Part shown: positions 1-7,734 of the stretch, in pieces
Layout: each line of letters begins with the position of its first letter
Numbering within the stretch: the stretch's first letter is position 1
Origin: Alteromonas halophila
Lineage (GTDB): Bacteria > Pseudomonadota > Gammaproteobacteria > Enterobacterales > Alteromonadaceae
NCBI RefSeq assembly: GCF_014651815.1
Contig: NZ_BMXP01000002.1
Coordinates: 124,001-188,000 of the forward strand
Direction: 5' to 3'
Length of the DNA stretch: 64,000 nt
Notes under the pieces: model-generated
Database searches by the model: none
What the model was told of the DNA's origin: nothing
What the model saw: the letters and a program-made list of their open reading frames with translations, nothing else
Translations under genes and position numbers: made by a program

Positions 1-564
1 CCCCTGCATACCGTTACTAATGTCACCACAGCCAGCAATAATCTGTTATGGCAAAAAGCCGAGTTTTTCTCTCAGCGTGCTGATGCACAGGCCACGTACC
101 TGCTTAGCTATGCACTCTACAAAGTGGCCAGAGAAGGTACAGCCAGACGTGTCGGGCAGGCCTTCCCCTCAATTAATATGGCAGGAAAAACCGGTACCAC
201 TGACGACTACCGGGATAGCTGGTTCAGTGGCTTTGACCGCAATAATGTGATCACCATATGGGTGGGCAACGACGACAACCAGCCAGTCAATCTTACGGGA
301 GCCGGGGGCGGTTTGCCGGTATTTGTTAATTATCAGAAGACACAGTCACCCAAATCATTATCGCGGCGCTTCCCGCAGGGGCTGGGGATTGCGCATTTCG
401 AACCGGCGACCGGCAGTGTTGTGGCACCAGGGTGTCCGGGCAGCCTGAGTGTACCGGCAATACTCGATGTATTGCCTAAACCCTCTGACTGCGAAGGGTT
501 ACGCTCAGACCAGGTGCCGGAAGAACAAGAGAAAAGCTGGTGGCAACGCTTGTTTGGTGGTTGA
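1..564 (+). CDS. mrcB: Penicillin-binding protein 1B, C-terminal part (cut by window start)
   Basis: This is the last 187 codons of a class A penicillin-binding protein, open from base 1. The fragment lies in the transpeptidase domain. The KTGTT box, which carries the conserved Lys of the penicillin-binding active site, is at fragment residues 63-67, followed by the DxRDSWFSGF stretch usual in PBP1-type enzymes. The family builds and crosslinks peptidoglycan at the outer face of the inner membrane. The short, loosely conserved tail after the transpeptidase fold suits PBP1B better than PBP1A, and a separate complete PBP1A lies at 45724-48378. The catalytic Ser motif and the glycosyltransferase domain are outside the window, so the 1B assignment is likely but not proven. 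Confidence 0.85.
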   Translation, partial: PLHTVTNVTTASNNLLWQKAEFFSQRADAQATYLLSYALYKVAREGTARRVGQAFPSINMAGKTGTTDDYRDSWFSGFDRNNVITIWVGNDDNQPVNLTGAGGGLPVFVNYQKTQSPKSLSRRFPQGLGIAHFEPATGSVVAPGCPGSLSVPAILDVLPKPSDCEGLRSDQVPEEQEKSWWQRLFGG

Positions 565-646
565 CGGTGAGCATTATTGATTGTTTTCACATAGTGATAC
601 CATGGCGACCTGATTGCACAGCTACGACAGAGGCATACATTATTTT

Positions 647-1267
647 ATGAGTACATCCCGTCATTTCTATACCCCGTCAGAGGGGCATAATCTTCCGCAC
701 GATCCGTTTAACGCCATTATTGCGCCGCGGCCAATTGGCTGGATCTCCTCAATGGGTGAAGCCGGCGATGTTAATCTTGCGCCGTACAGCTTTTTCAATG
801 CGTTTAATTACGTGCCGCCTATTGTTGGCTTCTCCAGCGTGGGTTACAAAGATACGGTCAGAAATATCTCAGAAACCGGTGAGTTTTGCTGGAATCTGGT
901 TGATGAGTCACTGGCCACACAGATGAATGAAAGCTGCCGGCCGCTTGATGCCGATGTGGATGAGTTCGAAGTGGCTGGCCTTGAAAAAGGGCAGTCCCGA
1001 CACATCAGCGTGCCCCATGTTGCGGCCAGCCAGGTGATCATGGAATGTAAGAAAACCCAGATTGTGCAGTTGAATACCGCCAGTGGTGATGACGTCGATA
1101 CCTGGATGGTGTTTGGTGAAGTGGTGGGTGTTCACATCGATAAAGCACTGCTTAAAGATGGGGTGTATCAGACTGCGGCAGGGAAACCAATGCTGCGTGC
1201 GGGCGGCCCGGGCGATTACTTTACGATTCGGCCAGAAAACAAAGTGGTCATGCCTCGGCCCAAATAA
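647..1267 (+). CDS. Flavin reductase-like domain protein (FMN-binding split barrel)
   Basis: A 206-residue protein resembling the flavoredoxin/flavin reductase family. The N-terminal DPFNAIIAPRPIGWISS stretch and the following NLAPYSFFNAF and PPIVGFSS segments are typical of the FMN-binding split-barrel fold. The family binds FMN and often serves as a flavin reductase or flavoprotein partner; the substrate cannot be read from sequence. I chose the ATG at 647 because homologues begin shortly before the PSEG/DPFN region. An in-frame ATG at 614 would add 11 unconserved residues, and neither start has a strong ribosome binding site. It stands alone between mrcB and a convergent minus-strand pair. 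Confidence 0.8.
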   Translation: MSTSRHFYTPSEGHNLPHDPFNAIIAPRPIGWISSMGEAGDVNLAPYSFFNAFNYVPPIVGFSSVGYKDTVRNISETGEFCWNLVDESLATQMNESCRPLDADVDEFEVAGLEKGQSRHISVPHVAASQVIMECKKTQIVQLNTASGDDVDTWMVFGEVVGVHIDKALLKDGVYQTAAGKPMLRAGGPGDYFTIRPENKVVMPRPK

Positions 1268-1280
1268 CCCCGGCGTTGTG

Positions 1281-1365
1281 AAAAAAAACCTGCAGAAATG
1301 GTTGGCGGTACGATATTAACAAAGAAACCAGTAAACGCGTCGATGCCGCGTTCCATTTCTGCAGG
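1281..1365 (-). terminator. Intrinsic terminator with an internal side hairpin
   Basis: On the minus strand a perfect 13-bp stem (CCTGCAGAAATGG with CCATTTCTGCAGG, positions 1353-1365 and 1289-1301) is followed directly by eight T residues (1281-1288). The long loop holds a second stem, AACGCG/CGCGTT (1347-1352 with 1334-1339), next to the outer 5' arm. It would end transcription of the small genes at 1473-1891 and also separates them from the convergent gene at 647-1267. Confidence 0.75.
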
Positions 1366-1380
1366 AAGTGCCCCAGGGGA

Positions 1381-1472
1381 GGTGCGAATAAGCCCGAGGT
1401 TTGTCAGATCTATTCGCACCTGCTCTGATACGCGTACTTCTCGCTGCAGGGAAACCACTTCGTTCCCTGCAG
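1381..1472 (-). other. Two perfect hairpins in the 3' region of the small-gene pair
   Basis: Two more perfect inverted repeats precede the terminator on the minus strand. One is CTGCAGGGAA/TTCCCTGCAG (1463-1472 with 1444-1453, 9-nt loop), beginning at the base after the stop codon of the 43-codon frame. The other is GGTGCGAATA/TATTCGCACC (1411-1420 with 1381-1390, 20-nt loop). Neither has a T tract. With the terminator they form a three-stem structured 3' region of about 190 nt, which could protect the mRNA or be released as a small RNA. That role is inferred. Confidence 0.55.
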
Positions 1473-1604
1473 TTAACGTCGGGACGCAGAGACGTGATGC
1501 TGCAATACAACCTGTATTCCCGAGAAAATCAGTGCACCGGCCAGGTAAGACAGCACCGGGCCAAGTGCGACAATCAATAGCGCCAGCGGCGATAACATAG
1601 CCAT
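1473..1604 (-). CDS. Small hydrophobic protein, 43 residues (possible gene)
   Basis: A short frame begins 5 nt after the stop of the upstream secreted-protein gene and encodes 43 residues. It starts MAMLSPLALLIVALGPVLSY and is hydrophobic through about residue 34, enough for one membrane span, then ends in a short basic tail (HVSASRR). There is no clear ribosome binding site, so translation would depend on coupling to the upstream gene. The stop abuts a perfect hairpin, which fits a real gene end. I do not recognise the family. Small size and hydrophobicity also recall type I toxins, but nothing else supports that reading. Confidence 0.4.
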   Translation of the reverse strand: MAMLSPLALLIVALGPVLSYLAGALIFSGIQVVLQHHVSASRR

Positions 1605-1609
1605 AATAA

Positions 1610-1891
1610 TCAGGCGTCGTTATTGTCATCGACGGGCAGTGCAGCGGGCGCGGCAGAGACATCGGCGACCAGTTCTGCATTTACCTCATCCGATTCCACA
1701 CGATGGCTTGCGACCATGACATCAAAATCAATGTCCATCTGCAGTGCCTGACGTGTAGCTTGTGCTGTACTTGCGACCAGTGCATCTGTTTGTGTAGTCA
1801 GCTCATCGCTTGTAGGGTCCGCTGCCAGCGCAGCACCGGAAAATGAAGCCGACAGTACCAGTGCAGTTAGTGTGTGACGAAAAGCTCGCAT
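1610..1891 (-). CDS. Small secreted protein of unknown function
   Basis: A 93-residue protein with a clear Sec signal peptide: basic start MRAFRH, hydrophobic core LTALVLSASFSGAALA, and likely cleavage after ALA near residue 23. The mature part is acidic, rich in Ala, Val, Asp and Thr, has no cysteine, and ends in a DDNND run. An AGGAGA ribosome binding site sits just before the ATG. It appears to be first in a two-gene unit with the 43-codon frame downstream, sharing the structured 3' region and terminator. No family is recognised; the export signal is the only functional clue. Confidence 0.7.
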   Translation of the reverse strand: MRAFRHTLTALVLSASFSGAALAADPTSDELTTQTDALVASTAQATRQALQMDIDFDVMVASHRVESDEVNAELVADVSAAPAALPVDDNNDA

Positions 1892-2137
1892 AATATTCTC
1901 CTGAAAAAGTAGGGTGTAAACTGCATCTTTGAGTACTGCGTGGCAGTTATCAGTTAAGTCGTGTTAAGGACGCTAAAGGTTTAGCTAGCAACGTGCCAAA
2001 CTTTAAATAAATTTTAAGGTTATGATTTTGAAGGAAAATTTAAGATACTTTGAGTAAGGCAGGATTGGGGGAGTTGATAAGGTTACCAATCGGTAGTGGT
2101 TTTCACACGGAAAGTGGTGGATTTGACCACTTGAAGC

Positions 2138-3037
2138 TCAACGCCGTCGCAGACGTTGCACCAGCGTGACAACCGCGACAATGATCGCGCCCGCCATAAA
2201 CCCAATAACAGCGTCTGCCAGCAAAGCGAGCACGATGTTGTCGCTCACAGGTGCTAATGCATGATGAATCATATCGATATTGTGGGTAAGGATCCCTCCG
2301 CCAACCAGAAACATGGCAATGGTGCCAGCCAGTGCCAGCACTTTCATCAGGGCCGGTGCCGCGACCAGCAGTGTGCGGCCAGCCATGCGAAGTACCCGTC
2401 GCGAGGGGCTGTTAATTGACCGCTTTAGCAGATAAAGGCCAGCATCATCCAGTTTCACCAGTCCAGCCACCAGGCCATAGACGCCAGCTGTAAAGACCAG
2501 ACTTAAGGCACTGAGCACACCAAGTTGTGTTAAAAGTCCGGCGCTGGCCACACTGCCAAGAGATATCACGATGATCTCTGCCGAAAGAATAAAATCTGTT
2601 CGAATGGCCCCTTTTATTTTCTCTTTCTCCATCGCAACGATATCCACATCACCATCGGCCAGTTTTTTAAGCTGTGCCTGGCGTTCTTCATCGCTATGAT
2701 GGGGGAGTAGCCGGTGTAACACTTTCTCGGCACCTTCGAAGCACAGATAGAGGCCACCGATCACCAGCAGTACTACGATCATGACAGGCATAAAGGCGCT
2801 GATAAGCAATGCTGAGGGCACCAGGATCACTTTATTGAGCAGCGAGCCCTTTGCGACGGCCCAGACCACCGGTAATTCGCGATCTGCACTGACCCCACTG
2901 ACCTGGTTGGCATTAAGCGCCAGATCATCGCCCAGTACGCCGGCCGTCTTTTTGGCGGCCACTTTCGACATGGTGGCAATGTCATCCATCATCATTGCGA
3001 TGTCGTCGAGCAACGTCAGCAGGTTAGCAGCAGCCAC
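2138..3037 (-). CDS. yedI: DUF808 inner membrane protein, YedI-like
   Basis: A 299-residue integral membrane protein matching E. coli YedI (DUF808). The N-terminus MAAANLLTLLDDIAMMMDD, the following KVAAKKTAGVLGDDLALNA stretch and the repeated hydrophobic helices (about 75-100, 155-200, 225-250, 270-292) are characteristic. The function is not established. It is monocistronic, read away from csaA. A weak hairpin (AAGTGGT/ACCACTT at 2112-2132) follows the stop without a clear T tract. The N-terminus is close to family length, so the start looks right. Confidence 0.88.
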   Translation of the reverse strand: MAAANLLTLLDDIAMMMDDIATMSKVAAKKTAGVLGDDLALNANQVSGVSADRELPVVWAVAKGSLLNKVILVPSALLISAFMPVMIVVLLVIGGLYLCFEGAEKVLHRLLPHHSDEERQAQLKKLADGDVDIVAMEKEKIKGAIRTDFILSAEIIVISLGSVASAGLLTQLGVLSALSLVFTAGVYGLVAGLVKLDDAGLYLLKRSINSPSRRVLRMAGRTLLVAAPALMKVLALAGTIAMFLVGGGILTHNIDMIHHALAPVSDNIVLALLADAVIGFMAGAIIVAVVTLVQRLRRR

Positions 3038-3246
3038 GGCAGTTCCTTAGTCTTTTCAGTGTTAACTCAGCATAGCGCTTTGCATAATGGCGTCGCAACA
3101 ACAAAGACAGGCTTACGCCTGCTGTGACTCTGTGGGGGCTGGCATATGCAGAGGCGGGGATCGTAACGATACAAGCCAAAAGCGCTTCACTGAAGAAGCC
3201 GGTGTTTGCTATAAACGTGACAGTGATAATTAAGAAGAGTAATACA

Positions 3247-3585
3247 ATGAGTACCATCAGTTGGAATGATTTTGAGAAAGTCGATATGCGAGCGGGCACC
3301 ATTATCGATGTGCAACTGTTCCCCGAAGCCCGGCGGCCGGCCTATAAGCTGGTGGTCGACTTCGGGGAGACGCTGGGCACACGCAAGTCCAGTGCTCAGA
3401 TCACCGATTTGTACACGCCAGAGGAATTGCTGGGCAAGCAGATCCTTGCGGTAGTCAATTTTCCACCTAAGCAGATTGGGCCATTTATGTCGGAATGCCT
3501 GGTGACAGGCTTTTATAACAACGACAATCAGGTTGTGCTGTTACACCCTAGTCAGCAGGTACAAAATGGCGCAAAACTGGGTTAA
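3247..3585 (+). CDS. csaA: CsaA-type tRNA-binding domain protein
   Basis: A 112-residue stand-alone tRNA-binding (OB-fold) protein. The DMRAGTI start of the domain, the RRPAYKLVVDFG strand, the RKSSAQIT motif and the VVNFPPKQIG stretch are diagnostic of the CsaA group, described as secretion-linked chaperones or tRNA-binding proteins. I chose the ATG at 3247 because it is preceded by AAGAAGAG and because CsaA proteins start just before the D-F-xx-V-D-M-R segment. An upstream in-frame ATG at 3124 adds an unconserved 41-residue extension. Its TAA at 3583-3585 lies in the same TTAA that holds the stop of the convergent hydrolase gene. Confidence 0.88.
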   Translation: MSTISWNDFEKVDMRAGTIIDVQLFPEARRPAYKLVVDFGETLGTRKSSAQITDLYTPEELLGKQILAVVNFPPKQIGPFMSECLVTGFYNNDNQVVLLHPSQQVQNGAKLG

Positions 3586-4715
3586 TGTCGGTCTGGCACC
3601 TCAGCTGTCACGAAAGTTTCCAGAAACTTCGCAACCAATGGGTTTTTCTCGACTTCTGCGCCTGTGAGCGTGTTGATGTCGGTGCGGATCCCATCGGTGT
3701 TTCCCAGTGCTACGAGGGTCCAGCCATCATCCGGCGCTTTAACCAAAAAGCCGGCATAGGCATCAGGCCACCAACCGCTGTGCCAGACCAGACGATGGCC
3801 CTGAAAGTTCTGCACAAACCAGCCATGCGCATACGGTGCCGGTGATCCGTCTGCATCAATAGGCGGCGTCCACATCTTCTCACGTAAGGTGTCAGACAGG
3901 ATTTCGCCTCTATCTAACGCCATGGAATAGTGCGCTAAGTCGCGCACGCTGGCAATGATACCTGAACTGGCGTTTAGTTCTGGATTAGGGAGTGCAGAGG
4001 GCGCCAGATTGTCTGACTGTTCCGGTGCATGGCGAAACGGCGGTGCCAGATTAGTCAGCGCAGTGGCGCCCTCATGGTCACGCCAGCCTGCCGCGATATT
4101 GTTGAGTTTTGCAGGCTCAATCACATAATGTCGCATCCAGTCCCGCCATGATCGCTCTGTGTTTTCTTCGACCCAGTTAGATAGCCGCCCGTATACCACC
4201 GGGTTATAGAAAAAGGCGCTGCCGGGTTTACCCTGAACACGGTGTTGCAAAACCTGCCGTAATGAAATGGGAGTATCACATTTCACCGGTGCCACTTCCG
4301 TGCCGTTATCCAGCGTTCCGCCGCCAAATATAATGCCGCTGCGCGCGAGCCACTGACAGCGCGACTGCCAGTCGCTCAGGGTGGTAAAGTCGGCATCCAG
4401 ACTGATGTGGCCGTCTGCCTCCATGGCCAGTAATGTGGCAGCGGTAAACGTTTTGGTAATGGAGGCTACAAGATAAGACGTATCGGCGGTGGTGGGCTCT
4501 TCTGCATCATGGTCCTGCCAGCCCAGGCTTTCGGAAAGTACGATTTCATCGTCTTTTACCACAGCGACAGAAAAGCTCAGAATACTGTTCTGTTTACGAA
4601 ATTCTTCTAAAAACGTGCGAAAGGACGCGCGCTGTGCGTCGCTGACCTGCGCCACAGCACTGACACTTAAAAACGTGGCGGCGATCGCCAGTGAAATGAT
4701 CCTTTGTTTCATCAT
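3582..4715 (-). CDS. Serine hydrolase of the class C beta-lactamase/DD-peptidase fold
   Basis: A 377-residue exported protein: signal peptide to about residue 22 (cleavage near AVAQ), then a beta-lactamase-like domain. Visible active-site elements are SITK (Ser85, Lys88), Y170-N171 in FFYNPVVYG, and H312-S-G in place of KTG. This pattern is common in esterases and peptidases of the family rather than true AmpC enzymes. A periplasmic esterase or peptidase acting on peptidoglycan-like or ester substrates is plausible; antibiotic resistance should not be assumed. The gene stands alone and ends inside the stop of csaA. Confidence 0.85.
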   Translation of the reverse strand: MMKQRIISLAIAATFLSVSAVAQVSDAQRASFRTFLEEFRKQNSILSFSVAVVKDDEIVLSESLGWQDHDAEEPTTADTSYLVASITKTFTAATLLAMEADGHISLDADFTTLSDWQSRCQWLARSGIIFGGGTLDNGTEVAPVKCDTPISLRQVLQHRVQGKPGSAFFYNPVVYGRLSNWVEENTERSWRDWMRHYVIEPAKLNNIAAGWRDHEGATALTNLAPPFRHAPEQSDNLAPSALPNPELNASSGIIASVRDLAHYSMALDRGEILSDTLREKMWTPPIDADGSPAPYAHGWFVQNFQGHRLVWHSGWWPDAYAGFLVKAPDDGWTLVALGNTDGIRTDINTLTGAEVEKNPLVAKFLETFVTAEVPDRH

Positions 4716-4847
4716 TCTCTCCTGAGTGGCGTTCTTGTATATATTTTAATAAACCAGGTATGACCGATGAAGACTAAGGTAGTCGCAAACGCATGGACAA
4801 GGCAACGTATTCACTCAATGGGTTTGTTACGAAGTGTGACGCGAAGG

Positions 4848-5585
4848 CTATTTCGTGGTGTGCGCTTTGATCCGTTTTTCAATATGCGGGGCAATATCCC
4901 CCAGTTCGCTGCAGCGCAGGGTACCTCCGGCGAAACCACTGAGTAAGGCCAGGGTTGCATTCAATTCAGAGGCACAGTTAACACGGAGAGGCGCAGGCGT
5001 TGCTGACTGTGGATCCTGCTGCGCTCCTTTACGCGGATCGCTGATAACCACCGTACGCTTTGACTGCCGGAACGCGGTGGCCGCATCTACACTGTCCTGA
5101 TGCAGAGCACGCTGGTGATGTGATGACATGTAGGCGTCCAGAGCCTGACGGGTATCAATGGACGGCGTGATGAGGGCGGCGTCACTGTTTTTAGGTATGT
5201 CTGTAGCAGCCCGCTTGCTGTCTGAAACGGGCTCTGTGCGTACAGGCTTGGACGCTGCCTGGGTTGTGGGTTCATCCTTCTCTGCATTGCGCGGTTCGAG
5301 CTGACTGGCAGAGACTTGCGCCGTTTGGTCGGAGGGGGAGTCGTCGGGGACGGTTTTAACAGTGGCGGGTGTCGGCGGGATGACCGCCACTGGCGCCATC
5401 AGCCGGGCAGACATGACCGGCGCGGATGCTGGTTTGTGTGACGGCAGTGAAAACGAGATGTGCCCGAGAAGCAGTGCATGCGCCCCCACAGATAACGCCA
5501 GGATCAGCCAACCACGCCAGTGCCCACCGCGTGTTGGCGGTGATGCAAATCGAAGCGGCGAGGAAGCACAAAACGTATTTGTCAT
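4848..5585 (-). CDS. TonB-like N-terminal membrane protein, function unknown
   Basis: A 245-residue protein with one N-terminal membrane helix (about residues 25-45, GWLILALSVGAHALLLGHISF). The helix carries the SxxxH spacing seen in TonB/TolA membrane anchors. It is followed by a long Pro/Ala/Ser/Thr-rich periplasmic stretch and a small C-terminal region with two cysteines (RVNCASELNATL and GGTLRCSELGD). The usual TonB C-terminal domain is not recognisable, and no exbB/exbD lies next to it. It could be a divergent energy transducer or a structural periplasm-spanning protein. It is divergent from glnK, so its promoter shares the upstream region with the NtrC-type sites. Confidence 0.6.
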   Translation of the reverse strand: MTNTFCASSPLRFASPPTRGGHWRGWLILALSVGAHALLLGHISFSLPSHKPASAPVMSARLMAPVAVIPPTPATVKTVPDDSPSDQTAQVSASQLEPRNAEKDEPTTQAASKPVRTEPVSDSKRAATDIPKNSDAALITPSIDTRQALDAYMSSHHQRALHQDSVDAATAFRQSKRTVVISDPRKGAQQDPQSATPAPLRVNCASELNATLALLSGFAGGTLRCSELGDIAPHIEKRIKAHTTK

Positions 5586-5658
5586 AACCCATGACAGACC
5601 CTGAACAGGGACGGGAAGTTCCCTAACCCACTGAATAAACGCATGACCTCATTCGCCC

Positions 5659-5704
5659 TGCGCAAAAACCGTGCAGCAATACCCCGTTGCACCATTATGG
5701 TGCT
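5659..5704 (+). promoter_or_regulatory. Two NtrC-type binding sites upstream of glnK
   Basis: Two 17-bp elements match the NtrC enhancer consensus (TGCACC-N5-GGTGCA). TGCACCATTATGGTGCT is at 5688-5704, almost perfectly palindromic, and TGCGCAAAAACCGTGCA is at 5659-5675. Their centres are 29 bp apart. They lie about 75-125 bp upstream of the sigma-54-type promoter, a normal enhancer distance. They could also affect the divergent TonB-like gene. Confidence 0.75.
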
Positions 5705-5767
5705 TAAAATGTGCATTGTGTCGCTCTGCTATTTCATAAGTTATTGAATAATATTGATTATAATTTG

Positions 5768-5783
5768 TGGCATAGCTTTTGTG
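5768..5783 (+). promoter_or_regulatory. Sigma-54-type promoter of glnK-amtB
   Basis: TGGCAT, five bases, then TTGTG matches the -24/-12 consensus (TGGCAC-N5-TTGC) with correct GG-to-G spacing and a C-to-T change in each element. It lies about 58 bp before the glnK ATG and downstream of two NtrC-type sites, the expected layout for a nitrogen-limitation promoter. Confidence 0.7.
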
Positions 5784-5813
5784 TTACTTCCTGCAAACAC
5801 ATGAAATGCATAA

Positions 5814-6179
<366 letters not shown>

Positions 6180-6212
6180 CGCCATCCAGGTTTACTTGCG
6201 GAGAGAATAACA

Positions 6213-7460
6213 ATGGAAATCACATTTGAACTTGGGTATGCACTCGATACCTTTTACTTTTTGATTTGTGGCGCATTAGTCATGTGGATGGCAGCGGGCT
6301 TTGCCATGCTGGAAGCCGGACTGGTTCGTGCTAAAAATACGACTGAGATTCTGACCAAAAACATTTCACTGTTTGCTATTGCCTGCACCATGTACATGGT
6401 GTGCGGTTACGGCATCATGTATGGCGGTGACGACTGGGGACTGTTCCTGAGTGGCATCCTGGGTGATGGCGCGACCGGCGTAAGCGAAGATCCGGCAACC
6501 TATGCCCCGTCTGCCGACTTTTACTTCCAGGTAGTGTTTGTCGCAACGGCGATGTCGATTGTGTCAGGCGCGGTGGCTGAGCGTATGAAACTGTGGGCAT
6601 TTTTGGCCTTTGCCGTGGTAATGACCGGGTTTATCTATCCAATGGAAGGTGCATGGACTTGGGGCGGTGCGTCCGTATTTGGTATGTATACCTTAGGCGA
6701 CCTGGGCTTCTCTGACTTCGCCGGTTCGGGTATCGTCCATATGGCGGGTGCAGCAGCAGCGCTGGCGGGCGTACTGGTACTCGGCGCCCGTAAAGGCAAA
6801 TATATGGCTGACGGCAAGATCAATGCAATCCCTGGGGCCAACCTGCCACTGGCTACGCTCGGTACATTCATTCTGTGGATGGGCTGGTTTGGTTTCAATG
6901 GTGGTTCCGTACTGGCCACGGCCACGGTAGAAAGCGCTAATGCTGTTGCCATTGTATTTATGAACACCAACGCGGCTGCCGCCGGCGGTACTATCGCCGC
7001 ACTTATTCTGGCCCGCGTCATGTTTGGTAAAGCAGATCTGACCATGGCACTGAACGGTGCACTGGCTGGTCTGGTTGCTATTACTGCTGAGCCATCAACG
7101 CCAACGCCGCTTCAGGCGACAATTTTCGGTGCGCTGGGTGGTATTCTGGTGGTATTCAGCATTGTTGCGCTGGATAAAGCGAAAATTGATGATCCGGTGG
7201 GTGCAATCTCTGTGCACGGTGTGGTTGGCCTGCTGGGTCTGTTGCTGGTGCCAGTGACTAACGATGGCTCAAGCTTCAGTGGACAGATCATCGGTGCCCT
7301 GACCATTTTTGTCTGGGTATTTGTCACCAGCCTGATTGTATGGTTAATCATTAAAGCCGTGATTGGTGTTCGCGTCAGCGAAGAAGAAGAGTTTGACGGT
7401 GTAGACGTCAGCGAGTGTGGCCTTGAAGCCTACCCTGACTTTACCGGCAGTCGCTCTTAA
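6213..7460 (+). CDS. amtB: Ammonium transporter AmtB
   Basis: A 415-residue Amt/MEP/Rh channel with about 11 membrane spans. The twin pore histidines are visible as His176 (GSGIVHMAGA) and His335 (GAISVHGVVG), and the FNGGS segment is at 227-232. It admits ammonium or ammonia across the inner membrane and is blocked by GlnK, encoded just upstream; the pair is almost certainly cotranscribed. A GGAGAG ribosome binding site precedes the ATG and an intrinsic terminator follows at 7534-7558. Unlike E. coli AmtB there is no obvious cleaved signal peptide; the first helix begins near residue 10. Confidence 0.95.
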   Translation: MEITFELGYALDTFYFLICGALVMWMAAGFAMLEAGLVRAKNTTEILTKNISLFAIACTMYMVCGYGIMYGGDDWGLFLSGILGDGATGVSEDPATYAPSADFYFQVVFVATAMSIVSGAVAERMKLWAFLAFAVVMTGFIYPMEGAWTWGGASVFGMYTLGDLGFSDFAGSGIVHMAGAAAALAGVLVLGARKGKYMADGKINAIPGANLPLATLGTFILWMGWFGFNGGSVLATATVESANAVAIVFMNTNAAAAGGTIAALILARVMFGKADLTMALNGALAGLVAITAEPSTPTPLQATIFGALGGILVVFSIVALDKAKIDDPVGAISVHGVVGLLGLLLVPVTNDGSSFSGQIIGALTIFVWVFVTSLIVWLIIKAVIGVRVSEEEEFDGVDVSECGLEAYPDFTGSRS

Positions 7461-7533
7461 TACGGCCCGAAGTCCGAGCAGGTGACCCGCAGGGGCGATA
7501 TAATAAATAAAAACACCTGACTTACCAGGCTTA

Positions 7534-7558
7534 AGCCCCGCAGATGCGGGGCTTTTTT
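7534..7558 (+). terminator. Intrinsic terminator after amtB
   Basis: AGCCCCGC, loop AGAT, GCGGGGCT, then six T residues: a perfect 8-bp GC-rich stem with a T tract, 73 nt after the amtB stop. It closes the glnK-amtB unit. Confidence 0.92.
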
Positions 7559-7734
7559 ATTGGTGGGCGTAGAGTGTGCCGGCGCATACGGTATAAGTCA
7601 GCGCCACAACGGGCAGCGTGGGCAAGTGTCTTGTATTTTTATAAAACTGGATGCGTTATACATTTCATACTAATTTCAATAGTATAGACTTATTCGCATC
7701 ATCCTTTGTACGAACCTGAATACTGAGAACACCT

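Noticed and set aside
1289-1365. Integron attC site
   Set aside because: The nested inverted repeat lacks the conserved R'/R'' core (GTTRRRY), and there is no integrase or cassette array; a T tract makes it a terminator.
1216-1680. 154-codon open frame on the minus strand
   Set aside because: It runs through the end of the flavoprotein gene and all three hairpins, has no ribosome binding site, and conflicts with the better small genes in another frame.
3582-4715. Antibiotic resistance (AmpC) gene
   Set aside because: The third motif is HSG rather than KTG and the protein is more like general esterase or peptidase members of the fold.
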